Positions 54,201-64,000 of a stretch of 64,000 bases of DNA are shown here, one piece after another. The position numbers and the translations under genes were made by a program. This DNA is from Symsagittifera roscoffensis (lineage: Eukaryota > Xenacoelomorpha > Acoela > Convolutidae): assembly GCF_963678635.1 (NCBI RefSeq), contig NC_087070.1, positions 21,127,461-21,191,460 on the forward strand, in the 5' to 3' direction. The notes under the pieces are model-generated. The model saw only the letters and a program-made list of their open reading frames with translations, did no database searches and was not told the origin of the DNA. Positions within the stretch are counted from its first letter, which is position 1; every line of letters begins with the position of its first letter.

Positions 54201-57200
54201 TCTCATCAAGTTGCAAAGCAACAGTCTTCACAGCAAAGATATCGCGAGTTGCCAACTTGATTAAAGTTGAGATAAACTGGATTAGCTTTCATCCAAGATT
54301 ACTAGTTTCTGGATAAATATAGTGCAAATACAGTGAATTTAAATTTGTAAATGATTTAAGATACAGTTCTTAAGCATTTATCGCACATACAAAGCTGTAA
54401 ACATAACCAACAGAGAGTAGGAAGTGTCAATAATCTCACGGGAACCAAAAAAAATTATATATTGTTTTAAACGGAGAAAACTATATCATCTTAAAACTAT
54501 TTGAATTTCGAAAAAATTTCGACTCAAACTTTTTTGGATATCAAATTAACCCTCTGAGAGCACTATACATAATTTTTTTCCACTAGGAAACGCAAAAACC
54601 TAAAACCGTTCTTGAAAGGAAGTCAATCACGTTTTTCGCGCCATTATTTGGAGAGCCTCTTTGCCTTCCTTTTAGCAAATGAAATTGAAAATTTATGAAA
54701 ATCGAAAGTCAAACTACAAAAGATCAAACTTGAGCCTGAACTTTTAATTTTTCCAAAAAAAACAGACGTAAAAGATTATCACTTCAATCACACAAAGCGA
54801 AGCTGTGCTTCGCAAAAACTAAGGAGAGCACGACAAAAAGCAGCTCTAAAAAGTGTTCTAAAAAGTGCAATAAAAAAGTAAAAATAAGCCTCGAATTAGT
54901 AAAAAATCCACGACGTCTCGAACTCGAAACTACGACCTAGAAATTATGAGACTCAGGAACTACCACTCAGCTACGGATGCCCAGTCCTTCACAAACACTA
55001 GCCAAAAAAAAGCCGAGAACAGATGCTATGAAAGTTCCAATACTCCAGATCGTGATTATAGCAAAGCGGCACACACAATTGAACAGTTCTTATGAACACT
55101 TTTATTTGAGATTTAGATTAGAAAAAAAGAAGGTTCGTACTAAAACACTATCTGCTTGCTAGTGTAATAAACACTTAATGAAGCCTATTAGATAAATTTT
55201 ACAATTTGTGTGAGCTAAAAAGTAAAGCTTTGATATCACGCATCTGCATCAGGTTCATGAAAACCTGAAAGAAAAAACCTGCTTACCAATGAAAGTGTGT
55301 CGCTTCTGTTCAGCCGAGTTGTTCATGGCTGACACTCCAAAATCGGCCAGTCGTATAGTGCCCTTTGAAGTGAGGAGAATGTTGGCGGCTTTGATGTCTC
55401 TATGTACTACTAACATTCTGTGGAGGTATTGTAGGGCACTGCACGTCTGGTAAGCCACGACGCGGATCTGAGGCTCCGTCAGACCCTACATTCATTCACA
55501 ATCACTATTCTAATGATTGAATTAGTTCTGCTCTTAATCTATCAACATCACAGGTTCATTTTAAAGCATCAAAAAAATGCGCAATACTTCAAAAATTTTA
55601 TTGCAGCAAGGTCGTTTATCTCACAAAGACTTGATTTTATGTTAGTTCAATACGAATTGAACCAAAATTCAAGTTGATTGAGACTTGAACACGCTGACTA
55701 TTAGGCTCTTCGATTCAAAAAAATCTGAAAGCACTAATTACGCATAATTGAGAACAAAACTGTAGACAGTACACAATAACTGAGATAACTGTACAGTTTT
55801 GTCTCCTTTTTTTCGCCCATGATTTCATGAGATTAACAACATGGCATTCATTAATTTTTTTACTAAAGCAAAAAAAGTGTTAAACAAATTGTTATTAGAG
55901 AACTGTAGGTATCTATATACAGTTGTAGTATTTTCTATACGACCATCAAATCTAAATCCCCAACCTTCTGCAGCTCCTGCATGATCGAGTCCAATCCCCC
56001 TCCGTCACACAGTTCCAGATACATGTACAGTTTGTCCTGATGCAGATAAGCCTCCTCCAATCCCAACACAAACTCGTGCTTGCACTTCGTCAGAATATCA
56101 ATCTCCAACATCACTAACATCATCTCAGTTTCCTCAATGGACTTCATGTCTTCCACCTAATAAAGATAAACTTGATATGCATTATTATTGTTTCGGATAA
56201 CTTTATTTATTTCAGATATACGCAATTACATGGTATTTTGGTTGCCAAGGTTTCATCGCCAAAGTTAAAATATCTTGGAATTACTTTAGATGAAAATTTG
56301 TTCGAAAACCACAAACTTCTTTAAAAAAAAATAAGCAAGTACTGTGGGCTTTTATACAATCTGAGAAAAACTTTCACAAAAAAAGCTTCTTTTGGCCTAA
56401 AAAACTTTTGGCTCCTGAAACGTCTTATAAAAACCATATTTTACAAAAAAAATTCTTGTCACAAATCGGTGCAGGGTAGGGGGTCGGATTAGTCGGACAG
56501 TAGGGTCCTTCGTCCTCACCCAGAGCGCAATGCCACCGTCCGTCATAAAATTTATAACACAAAAATATAAAAATTTTTTCTAGTAAAAAATTACATAACT
56601 ATAAACTGGTAAAAGTTTTGTGCAAAGTAATTCTGAAATTTTACAAAAGATTACTAAGGAAATACAACAAAAAATTCAACTTAACGAAAAATAGTGAGAG
56701 CTGTCGTAATACACCCAAAGTTTGCATCAAATCACTCGATTGCTGCCAGAACGCGAGTACTCTTCAACAGTTTGCTCCTTTTGTTGCCTAATTTTACAGA
56801 AATTAGAAAAAGTTTTAATAACCAGGAACTGAACAACTTCAACCATCAAATTTAAGATAACTATATTCAAGCTAATAGTGATCTGGTAAATAAGCTGTTT
56901 TGTACAGGCTTAATTTAGTCTTACGGCGCTCTCAAGTGATGTTTTTGTAATCTGTACGTGTGATGACTTCACTTGGAAACAATTTATTATATTATTATCG
57001 CTATCCGTCTCTTTCATCATATTGTGAGATATAATCTTGTTGTGACTTTTTTTCCGGGAAAAAGCTCTAACTTTAGTTTTCCACAAGGTGACATGCCTGA
57101 ACTAAGTTTCATAAACAGTTTCTGACTCAGAATTAGCAAGCTCGCATCTGCCTCATTGGTTTATTAAGCTGTCTACACGAACCGTCTACTTCTTGCTGTC

Positions 57201-60200
57201 GGAACACCGAACTGTTACACAAAGGCAAAGCGGAGGTTCGTACAACTTGTGAAACAAAAACGGAAGACTATGATTACGTTCAGATGAATCAACAAAATAT
57301 AGCCAATTGGAAAACCGTAACGATACCAAGGAAACTGAAAAAAACTAACAGGGACTTGTTTTTTGAAAAAACTTCAGCATCGAATTTCAGATGAAACATA
57401 GCCTATAATGCTCTTTGAATTTCAAGAACAATTTATGATTGGTCCATTTTTGATAAAATTAGCTCAATTTGAAAAAACTAGATCAATAGCTATTTTTTTT
57501 ATTCCGCTGGGAAATCTGAATATTAAAACCCATTTTCGTAACGAACTTAATCAAGTTTTTCGTGATATTTACACTTTTGCTGTTCGATAGTGGCGCTTGT
57601 CTTCCTTTTAACAAAGGAAAAGAAATCGAAAGTCAAACCGCGAAAAACCCAAATTGAACGTGAACAAATTTTAAGACTTTTATATTAAAGACGAAACATA
57701 ACCAAGACCTATATAATAGTACTCACTACGTTCATTACTTTTAATCAAAAGGAGAAAAATTTGTTAAAATTTGCAAAAAAAAGACTCAAAAAAATCATTG
57801 AATTCCAAATGTCATTTTATTAATGACATTTGGAATATTTAAAAAAAGTCTTGGAAGACTTGTTTTAAAATTCCAAATGTCACTTATAAAATGACATTTG
57901 GAATTCAAAGATTTTTTCAGAATTTTTTTCAACTTTTAACAAATATTCCGTTCTGCGGTAGCTAAGCCGACAAAAATAAGCAAACAGATATTAGTTAATA
58001 ATAGCCAAAACTTTTCAGTTCGCAAAAAACAGGCCCGGAGCTGACTCGAAATTCAGGCCTTTGTCGTCTCAAGCATGGGTGCCGCATCAGTATAGCAAAT
58101 TCATTTGATATTGAATGAATTTGCTATACTGATGCGGCACCAAAAGCGTGGTTTCAAAAATGTTTTTTAGATTATCAATTTTTCCCTAAAAGATTGCAAT
58201 TTTCATTCAAAAAGTAAGGAGTCGGAGTCGCCGCTCTAGCAGGAACAATTTTTGCAACCGGTTCTTTCAATTAAATTTTTAATCTCAGATTTGATTGTGT
58301 CAAAAGCTTTGGAAGCAAACGTTTCAAATAATGGCCACAAAAAAGCTTCTTTTAAACTTCTTAACGTTGCAGAAAATATGAATTTGAAAAAAAGAGAAAC
58401 TGAACACCAGTTGATGAAACGAAAAAAGCATATTATTTCATGCTTTGAAACAATTTCAGTCAGAATCAGCCAACCTCTTGAACCTCCTGCGACACGTGCC
58501 AGATACATTCGCAAATAAAAAAACCACTTCAAACTGTTCAAAAAATCTGCTATTTGATGAGAATTAACTAGCTATACTACTTAAATAAGTTGATTCTCTA
58601 CTAAAATAAGTGAAAGAGTTAAGTTTTTGAGATAATCAAATTACTCTTACAAAAAAGTAAGTTGTCGCCATTTCTGCAGGAACAAATATTGCAACCGGTT
58701 CATTCAATTGCATTTTCATCTAAAATTTGATTGGAGAAAACTCAAAAGTTCCTAAAACACGGTCATAAATTCTTGAAAACGGTCAAAAGACTTCCCAAAA
58801 TCTAATACATTTTTTTCTTCAAAAAGCAAGTTATGGCCGTTTATGTTGAGAAGTTTCCCAAAACCGGGTTTGTCGGTTGAATACAACCTGAGAACTGGCA
58901 CGGTAGTTTTCGCGTAAGGTCAAAAAATTTCGATAAAACTTAGTTTCCAAACTTTGACTTGTTTGAAGGCCATAATTAAAAAAAAACAATCTAGGCATAG
59001 CCAATTGTAAATGTAGGCTTACAACAACCTGTTGTTTCAATTAAAGCTATGATATTAGATTTGGGAGGAGAGCTAGCGAGTACAGTCCAAAAACAGTCAA
59101 CAAATCAAAAATTGACATTTCCGAATCTTAGCTTTTTGTGCGAAATATTAGGACATAGATGCTTACGCAGAATAAATTTCACGCAACCTGCAAATTCGAT
59201 TGAATCCAAAATCTCAGATTTGGGAGGGTAGTTCTCGAGAAAAATCAAGAACTTTCAAAAAACGGTCAAAAAATTTGAACTTTGACTTTTCCGAGGGCCA
59301 TAACTTTTGGAGTGAACAAAATTTAGACGTAGCCGTTTATGCGTAATCAGTAAAGCTTCTGAGAAAATCAGTAAAGCTTCTGAGAAAAAGTAAAAATTTT
59401 TGCAAAAACTGAAAAAATTTCCAAAACGAAAAAAAAGAACTTTCAACAAACCGAGTGGTAAGCATACAACCAACTTGAAAAGTGCAGAGGGGAGTGTTTT
59501 AATTGAAGCACAAAGTCAAGGCAAGTAAAATGACAAATTGTTAATGAAATACAAAAAGCATTTTGAAAAAAAGCGCGCAGCTAAAAAACGATGAGACATC
59601 TATGTCGGAAACAGATAAGCAGACAAAATAATTGGCCGATAATTTTATTTGAAACCGAACATTTCGTTTGAAAAAAAAACAGATCCTGGTCAGATTCGAT
59701 CCCAGAACCTCAGCCGTCCCAGGCATACTCGTTACCTCCAGGCTAAGTTGACCGGGAACGTTTAGAAATTCGAGTACAGTATGAAACAAGGTACCACTAT
59801 AGATGATTCCAGACGTGCCTTGTGAACAAAGTTATTAATCAGAAAAAAATCAGGTAACCCTATTGGAATACCCTTTCTAATCGAAAGGGTAAAGACTTAA
59901 ATACTCAAAAAAAAGTTTCAAGTTTCCTTCCCCCTTAAACGCACTCGGACACAAAAAATTTTTCGCTCACCAAACGACACAATATGAGACAGCTAAGGAG
60001 AAAGATTGTTGGACTTAAACAAATAGAGTAAAGGCCGACACCTATTAAGCAGAGAAAAAACTTTTGAAAAAAATGAACAGTTAACAAATCGAGATGGTAA
60101 AGTTAAAAACAAAATTAACAGCAAATTTTGAATAGGACGAATATTTGAAATACTAACAGTCTCAAAAAAAATCTGTTGCAGTTAAAAATCCAACAGAGAT

Positions 60201-62113
60201 GAGTCGACCGATGCCTCGTTCAAGGAGACGAGTCATTGGAACAAAAATATATACCAGAAAAAGTCTACTACCCGATTGCTGTACCCTTGTTGATTGCAAA
60301 AACTAGAAAAAATGAATAATCCAATTTCAGAAAAACAATTTAAAAAAAACAACCACCAGCATTAAATAAGTGTTCAAAATCATTGGTCGAGCGGCCACTA
60401 AGCCGACAATATTTGGTAGATACCCAATGAGACAAAAACAAAAATCCCATTCGAAATTTTGAGCGATTAAGTTTTAAAGCGTTTCAGCACATTTCCTGAA
60501 TTACTTTAACACATAAAAAATTTCAAGAAGAAACAACTTTATTCGAAATCTCTGAGTTTGTAAATTGACAAAACTCCAGGATGACTGATAGCTATAGAAG
60601 GAATTGTTTCAATCAGAACAAAATCCATGCTTTGGAAATTAAGCCGACAAAAAATAAGCAGTGAAGCAAAAGACCGACAAAAAAATGAATTTCATATACA
60701 CTAAAAAAACATGGTCCGATCGGCGCTCGAATCTCATATCTTAGGGTGTAAAGGCTATAGCGTTATCTGTGGACCAAGTGGGAAGGAGACTGGCAGCTTT
60801 CGATGATCAAGAAAAATTCAAGTTTAATTTCTTACAGGTTTGTACGAAAAATTAATTCTGACTCTCGTGTAATGTTCAGTATGGTTATTATCACACAAAG
60901 GCGAAGCAGAGATTCGCACCATTTGCGATACAACACAAAAATAAAAAACATCAACTCAAAAAAATGAAGAAAGTAGAAAAAAACAAGGTCTACCAAAAAT
61001 TAAATTTCTGTATGCCTCGATATAAGTTCATTCTAGGCAAACATGCCAGCTATTTGAATATTAAATTAGCAACCGAACAAATCTTACGAAGAGGAAACAA
61101 AGCCGACAAACTTTGAGCAGACACACGTTCGTTTTTTTTGTTTAAAGTACCATCTGGAACTACAAAAAAAACAACACTCGTACTTGCATTTATAATGAAA
61201 GTTGCTCACAGCACAAGAAAAACTGCTGGTCTGACAACTAAGCCAAAAATCTTTAAGCAGACACTAGTTGAGCCGAAAAAAGAATTTATGATATTTTTTA
61301 AAAGAAAATTTCAAGTCCACCCTGAAACTAGAATGAACAACACTTGCTTAGAGCACAAGAAAATTCAGTGAAGTGGTACCTAAGCCGACATCTTTGAGCA
61401 GACACTAGCTGAGCCGAAATAAGGATTTTATGATTTTTTAAAATCTTTCAAGTCACCTCCTGAAACTAGAATGAACAACACTTGCAACTACAATGAAAGT
61501 TGCTCATAGCACAAGAAAAATTGCTGATGTGACAACTGAGCTAAAATATTTAAGCAGACACTGTTTGAGCCGAAAACAGGATTTTTTGATTTTCAAAATC
61601 TTTCAAGCCTCCTCCTGAAACTAGATTGAACAACACTTTCACTTGCAGCTGCAATAAAAATTGCTTACATCGCAAGCAAAATCCGTGATGTGGTAAGTTA
61701 GCCGACAAAACTTGAGCAGACAACCGAGAGTCCGACAAATCAATTTATACTGAACAAAAAAGTTCAATTGCATACATTCTATTCTGAAAACAACAAGATT
61801 CGGCCGAGACCCAAACACCAGACCATAGGGTGGAAAGGCCACGGCGTTAACCCTGGGGGAAAAGTCTAGCTCTCGTTTACAAGACACTTATGATGCTGCA
61901 ACTCACCAATTTCAGCGCAGCGTATTTGCTTTTGTTTGCTTTGTTCTGTGCTTTGTACACGACTGCAAAGGCTCCATCTCCCAACTTCGCATGTGTCTCC
62001 CATAGCTCCTCTGGATCCCTGTCTCGGATAATCGAAGACCCGAACTGGTTTTCCTTCGTGTTTTTTGAGTCATTAGACGTGAACTTTTTCCACATTTGAC
62101 GCCAAGGCGCCAT
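51262..62113 (-). CDS. SLK: SLK/STK10-like Ste20-family Ser/Thr kinase, four exons, complete
   Basis: Exons 62113-61907, 56156-55965, 55485-55287 and 54089-51262 join in phase by GT-AG introns to 1141 residues (human SLK is about 1235, STK10 968). The cytosolic kinase acts on cytoskeleton and ERM proteins in known animals. Kinase domain, residues about 39-305: glycine loop LGDGAFAVVYKA, Lys in AALKL, Glu in LEIDIL, HRDIKAANILL, DFG in LADFGVS, GTPYWTAPE (Thr where most have Met). It is followed by an acidic Glu/Ser/Asp-rich linker (about 320-630), then YKSIRRTRRFVIDGQVV, which opens the C-terminal ATH/PKK-type coiled coil (about 640-1080), rich in Lys, Glu and Gln. The tail is Ser-rich. The coiled coil and linker all come from one 2.8-kb exon. 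Start: the ATG at 62113, preceded by AAG. It could be an ortholog of either vertebrate SLK or STK10, so the symbol is a family label. An ATTAAA lies at 51187-51192, 70 bp after the stop. Confidence 0.96.
54789..55160 (-). repeat. tRNA-derived SINE-like element, copy 2 (in SLK intron 3)
   Basis: Diverged partner of the copy at 31.2 kb, with minus-strand A-box-like TAGCTGAGTGG and a B-box-like TTCGAGTTCGAGAC. The shared tract extends on both sides of the tRNA-like part, from the GCGAAGC...CTTCGC motif to AGAAGGTTCGTA. Confidence 0.6.
56210..57010 (+). mobile_element. LINE RT C-terminal fragment in SLK intron 1
   Basis: The plus strand reads PKLKYLGITLDENL, then in close frames KKISKYCGLLYNLRKTF, the usual region after the catalytic box in Jockey/R1-type elements (KYLG...), then further broken pieces to about 57.0 kb. 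Opposite strand to the host gene. Dead. Confidence 0.65.
57400..57620. repeat. Dispersed repeat, partner of 48.87 kb
   Basis: See the 48.87 kb copy; here GAACAATTTATGATTGGTCC and ATTCCGCTGGGAAATCTG. Its 3' part (CTTCCTTTTAACAAA, GAAATCGAAAGTCAAAC) also matches 54.66-54.71 kb next to the SINE. Confidence 0.65.
57782..57920. repeat. Foldback element with nested hairpins
   Basis: ATTCCAAATGTCA / TGACATTTGGAAT occurs twice (57802-57836 and 57870-57904), AAGTCTTGGAAGACTT is palindromic in the centre (57846-57861), and the outer arms (AAAAATC-TTGAATTCCAAATG) are also complementary. The whole 139 bp is one imperfect palindrome. Confidence 0.8.
58079..58140. repeat. Perfect 27-bp inverted repeat with 8-base loop
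   Basis: Left arm 58079-58105 (GTGCCGCATCAGTATAGCAA...) and right arm 58114-58140 are exact complements. No mismatch, so it is young or kept. Confidence 0.85.
58880..59400. repeat. GAGGGCCATAA repeat array 3 (SLK intron 1)
   Basis: Units with TTTCCGAGGGCCATAACTTT, TAGCCGTTTATGCG, ATTGAATCCAAAATCTCAGA and TTGGGAGGGTAGTTCTCGAG; at least three, diverged. Confidence 0.65.
59600..60800. repeat. Scattered GCCGACAAA / tRNA-like pieces in SLK intron 1
   Basis: Copies of AAGCCGACAA (60412, 60651 region) and two segments that read on the minus strand like degenerate tRNA (59690-59760 with GGGATCGAATC; 60720-60790). They are diverged members of the family seen at 46.8 and 61.7 kb. Confidence 0.5.
61090..61740. 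repeat. Tandem repeat of about 140-160 bp marked by GAGCAGACA
   Basis: (G/A)AGCAGACA recurs at 61115, 61255, 61395, 61552 and 61714 with the accompanying blocks TGAAACTAGA(A/T)TGAACAACAC and GCACAAGAAAA. Spacing 140, 140, 157, 162. A following tRNA-like end (GAGACCCAAACACCAGACC, near 61806) matches the 46.97 kb copy. Confidence 0.7.
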
Positions 62114-63201
62114 CTTGTCAGGGTTTGTTTGGCAGGGGGGTCTAAGTACTAGTAATTGAGTCTAAAATATCATTATACTAAAAAATCGGAACACAAACGT
62201 CAATTTTATCCAAATTCAGAAACTGAATCTTTGGGGTTGATTATTTGTCAATCTTCTTTCGGGTAATTTCTGATAAATTTAAGAACAACCATATATATTT
62301 TTTCAAATTTTGCAATCTTTTCATGCACAACAAAATATTCTTCTATTCCTTTTTGATTTTTTCCGAATTACCAAATTGATAAAAAACAATTGTAGACTCA
62401 ATTACCAATGCCCCTTTGGCAGTTATTGAGTACGATACAAGCTATGTACGATATTCTGGGCTACACTGGAAAAGCTGTTGTTTGAAATGTATAGATGGAG
62501 ATATGGATTGATAACTCATTGACAAGGCCACAATGATAAGGAAACTAATCATAAAACTCAAATCTGAAATAACTATTTAATTACTCGAGACATCAAAAAG
62601 GAAACTTACTATCATCCAAACTCGAACTCAAAGTATCTGAAGTATCTTAATCTAAATTGAAACTTTGATTTCTTCGAAATATCCAACTCTAAAACCACTG
62701 ATTCATTGAGAAATAGGCCATCTTGTGGTTAATAAAAATAGAACAGACATCATGAATCATAAATACAGAGTCTAATTTACTCAGTATGGTGAGTATGCTT
62801 GCAATTTACATACATTGAATAGTATTAGCAGCACAATTCTTCCAATTGAAAGAAATATTTAGAGAACAAAGAACTATCGCTATTTTTTTTTGACAAATAC
62901 GAGCTTAATCAATGTTTTTCAGTGCCTGAAGACAGATAAGCTCAACAGGATCATGAACTCTTATTTCAACTTCTGCATTTAGAAGTTTCAAGAAATTCAA
63001 ATACAATAGAACCATCTTTTCCTTTGCATTGTTTAAGACAATGTCAAAAAGTTTCTAATTGCAGCCTGATTCATTTCTCGCTGAAGAAGATTTCACGCAG
63101 AAGTTTCCTATGACTGGTGCAATTTTTGTCGATCACTGTACTAACTGATGGGTAGTTAGTAAAACATGGTAATATCGACCAAATAACTAACTAAATGCTA
63201 G
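62114..63201. other. Intergenic stretch between the TM2D2-like gene and SLK
   Basis: AT-rich, no gene. It should hold the SLK promoter/5' UTR (minus strand); a possible 3' splice site TATTTTAG lies near 62165 upstream of the SLK ATG. Confidence 0.4.
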
Positions 63202-63515
63202 TTAGTAAAACACTTGCCACTCGCTTCCGTCCGCTGGTGTCAAATTTCCAGTACATAGTAACACAATATCCACCACCCACCACACTCCCAGTCCTCCCAG
63301 GGTCAAAACTTTCCCCACTGCTGTACCTGTATGACCCAAAACAAATCGATCCACTCCGAAAACTCCCAAAAACAACGAATACAGCAATGTCGTCACAAAG
63401 TTATGACCGTTGTAGTGTACACAGGGGTATGTTTGTCGACTCCAAAATTTGCGCTCCCCATAACATTCGATTCCTGGTAGGGACCGGCACAGAACACTGA
63501 CATACTGATGCTCGC
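63202..63515 (-). CDS. TM2D2: TM2 domain-containing protein, TM2D2-like, last exon
   Basis: The frame (start of good similarity [10 protein letters not shown]) ends at the stop 63202. It has a Cys-containing luminal part ([23 protein letters not shown]), then the TM2 domain: first helix [19 protein letters not shown] with the DRF motif, loop [19 protein letters not shown], second helix [13 protein letters not shown], and a short tail ([12 protein letters not shown]). The near-identical [16 protein letters not shown] core and the DGS-W tail speak for TM2D2 over TM2D1 or TM2D3. In flies TM2D proteins act with Notch signalling. The 5' border is set at an AAAG/GC acceptor at 63515 where similarity begins; the frame is open about 35 bases beyond. 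Signal peptide and upstream exons are outside or unseen, so the gene is partial here. Confidence 0.9.
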
Positions 63516-63549
63516 CTTTACAGTAATGTCCAGATAAATTTTGAATCAA

Positions 63550-64000
63550 AAAAGTTCACATAGCAGTGATGTCTATTTAAAAAAAAACTAATTTAAATTT
63601 TAATCTAAATTTATTTAAATGTAAACATATGAGTCCACTCAATTTGAATGAAAAACGTGTATTTAAACCGAGCAATTTAAATTTAAAAATAAATTCCCAA
63701 GCGGGATTCGATCCGACGCCAAAGTACACATTTCACGAATGACAATGCATTTCACATTTCAGTTCCGCAGAAAAAAAAGCAAATAATCGACAAATTTATA
63801 AAAATTTTGTTACGAATCGACTTGTTCGAAAAACTGCTTTCAATTTCTTTGTTCAAAATTGTAAAAAAAAGTAGTCGGAGTTGGCAAAAACAGACTTCAG
63901 TAAAATACAGACTTCAGAACATAATAAATTGCTTAAAAAAGTTTTAATTGATGCCAACAATTTTCATAATTGTTTGAAAAATCATAATTTAAATCCTAAT
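63550..64000. other. Right-edge stretch, no gene seen
   Basis: AT-rich with TTTAAATTTAAA runs and a short tRNA-like piece near 63.70 kb (GCGGGATTCGATCCGACGCC). Likely intron of the TM2D2-like gene. Confidence 0.35.

Noticed and set aside
61890-62099. Plus-strand frame over SLK exon 1
   Set aside because: Shadow of the kinase exon.

Overview
This is invertebrate animal nuclear DNA. The evidence is GT-AG introns, metazoan gene families (an inward-rectifier K+ channel, an SLK/STK10-type kinase, a carbohydrate sulfotransferase and a TM2D2-like membrane protein), tRNA-like SINE copies, LINE fragments and a hAT-type MITE. Intergenic and intron DNA is AT-rich and crowded with small dispersed repeats. 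I cannot name the species. Possible 3' splice sites lie just upstream of some start codons (35.25 kb, 45.6 kb), which would fit spliced-leader trans-splicing, but this is not proven. || Region 1 (1-15.7 kb, minus strand): a very large, decayed Ty3/gypsy-type retroelement whose base composition is less AT-rich than the flanks. Read 5'->3' on the minus strand it carries a gag N-terminal part, capsid, two zinc knuckles, aspartic protease, reverse transcriptase, RNase H, integrase, a GPY/F module and then a MACRO (ADP-ribose-binding-like) domain at the end of Pol. After a roughly 390-bp AT-rich spacer holding a good 3' splice site come about 5 kb of further same-strand coding sequence: a coiled-coil part, an SGNH/GDSL-type hydrolase domain, a Pro/Ser-rich linker, a second SGNH-like domain with a GSND block, a helical part and an acidic ORF still open at base 1. 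This accessory set (macro + SGNH + SGNH-like) is the most novel content of the window. || Region 2 (15.7-29.1 kb): no intact gene. It holds a cluster of GGAGGGT motifs, a 4.5-kb field of degenerate AACGTTAA repeats, a fossil plus-strand spliced gene, and a tandem array with period 1885 bp. The array history can be read from its junctions: an A-X-B segment duplicated, X was deleted with a templated filler, and the shortened unit duplicated again. The B part carries a hAT-like MITE with an 8-bp target duplication. || Region 3 (29.1-42.7 kb): a small unrecognised gene (minus, 34.9-35.25 kb) stands divergently from a complete four-exon Kir channel gene (plus, 36.4-42.5 kb). The Kir introns hold a LINE fragment and inverted dispersed repeats. 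|| Region 4 (43.5-45.7 kb, minus): a CHST-type carbohydrate sulfotransferase gene, type II membrane protein. || Region 5 (45.7-51.2 kb): gene-free repeat-rich DNA. || Region 6 (51.26-62.1 kb, minus): a complete four-exon SLK/STK10-like Ste20 kinase gene with a 5.75-kb first intron full of repeats. || Region 7 (63.2-63.5 kb, minus): the last exon of a TM2D2-like gene whose 5' part lies outside the window. The host genes show no obvious joint pathway; they are ordinary neighbours in a repeat-rich locus.
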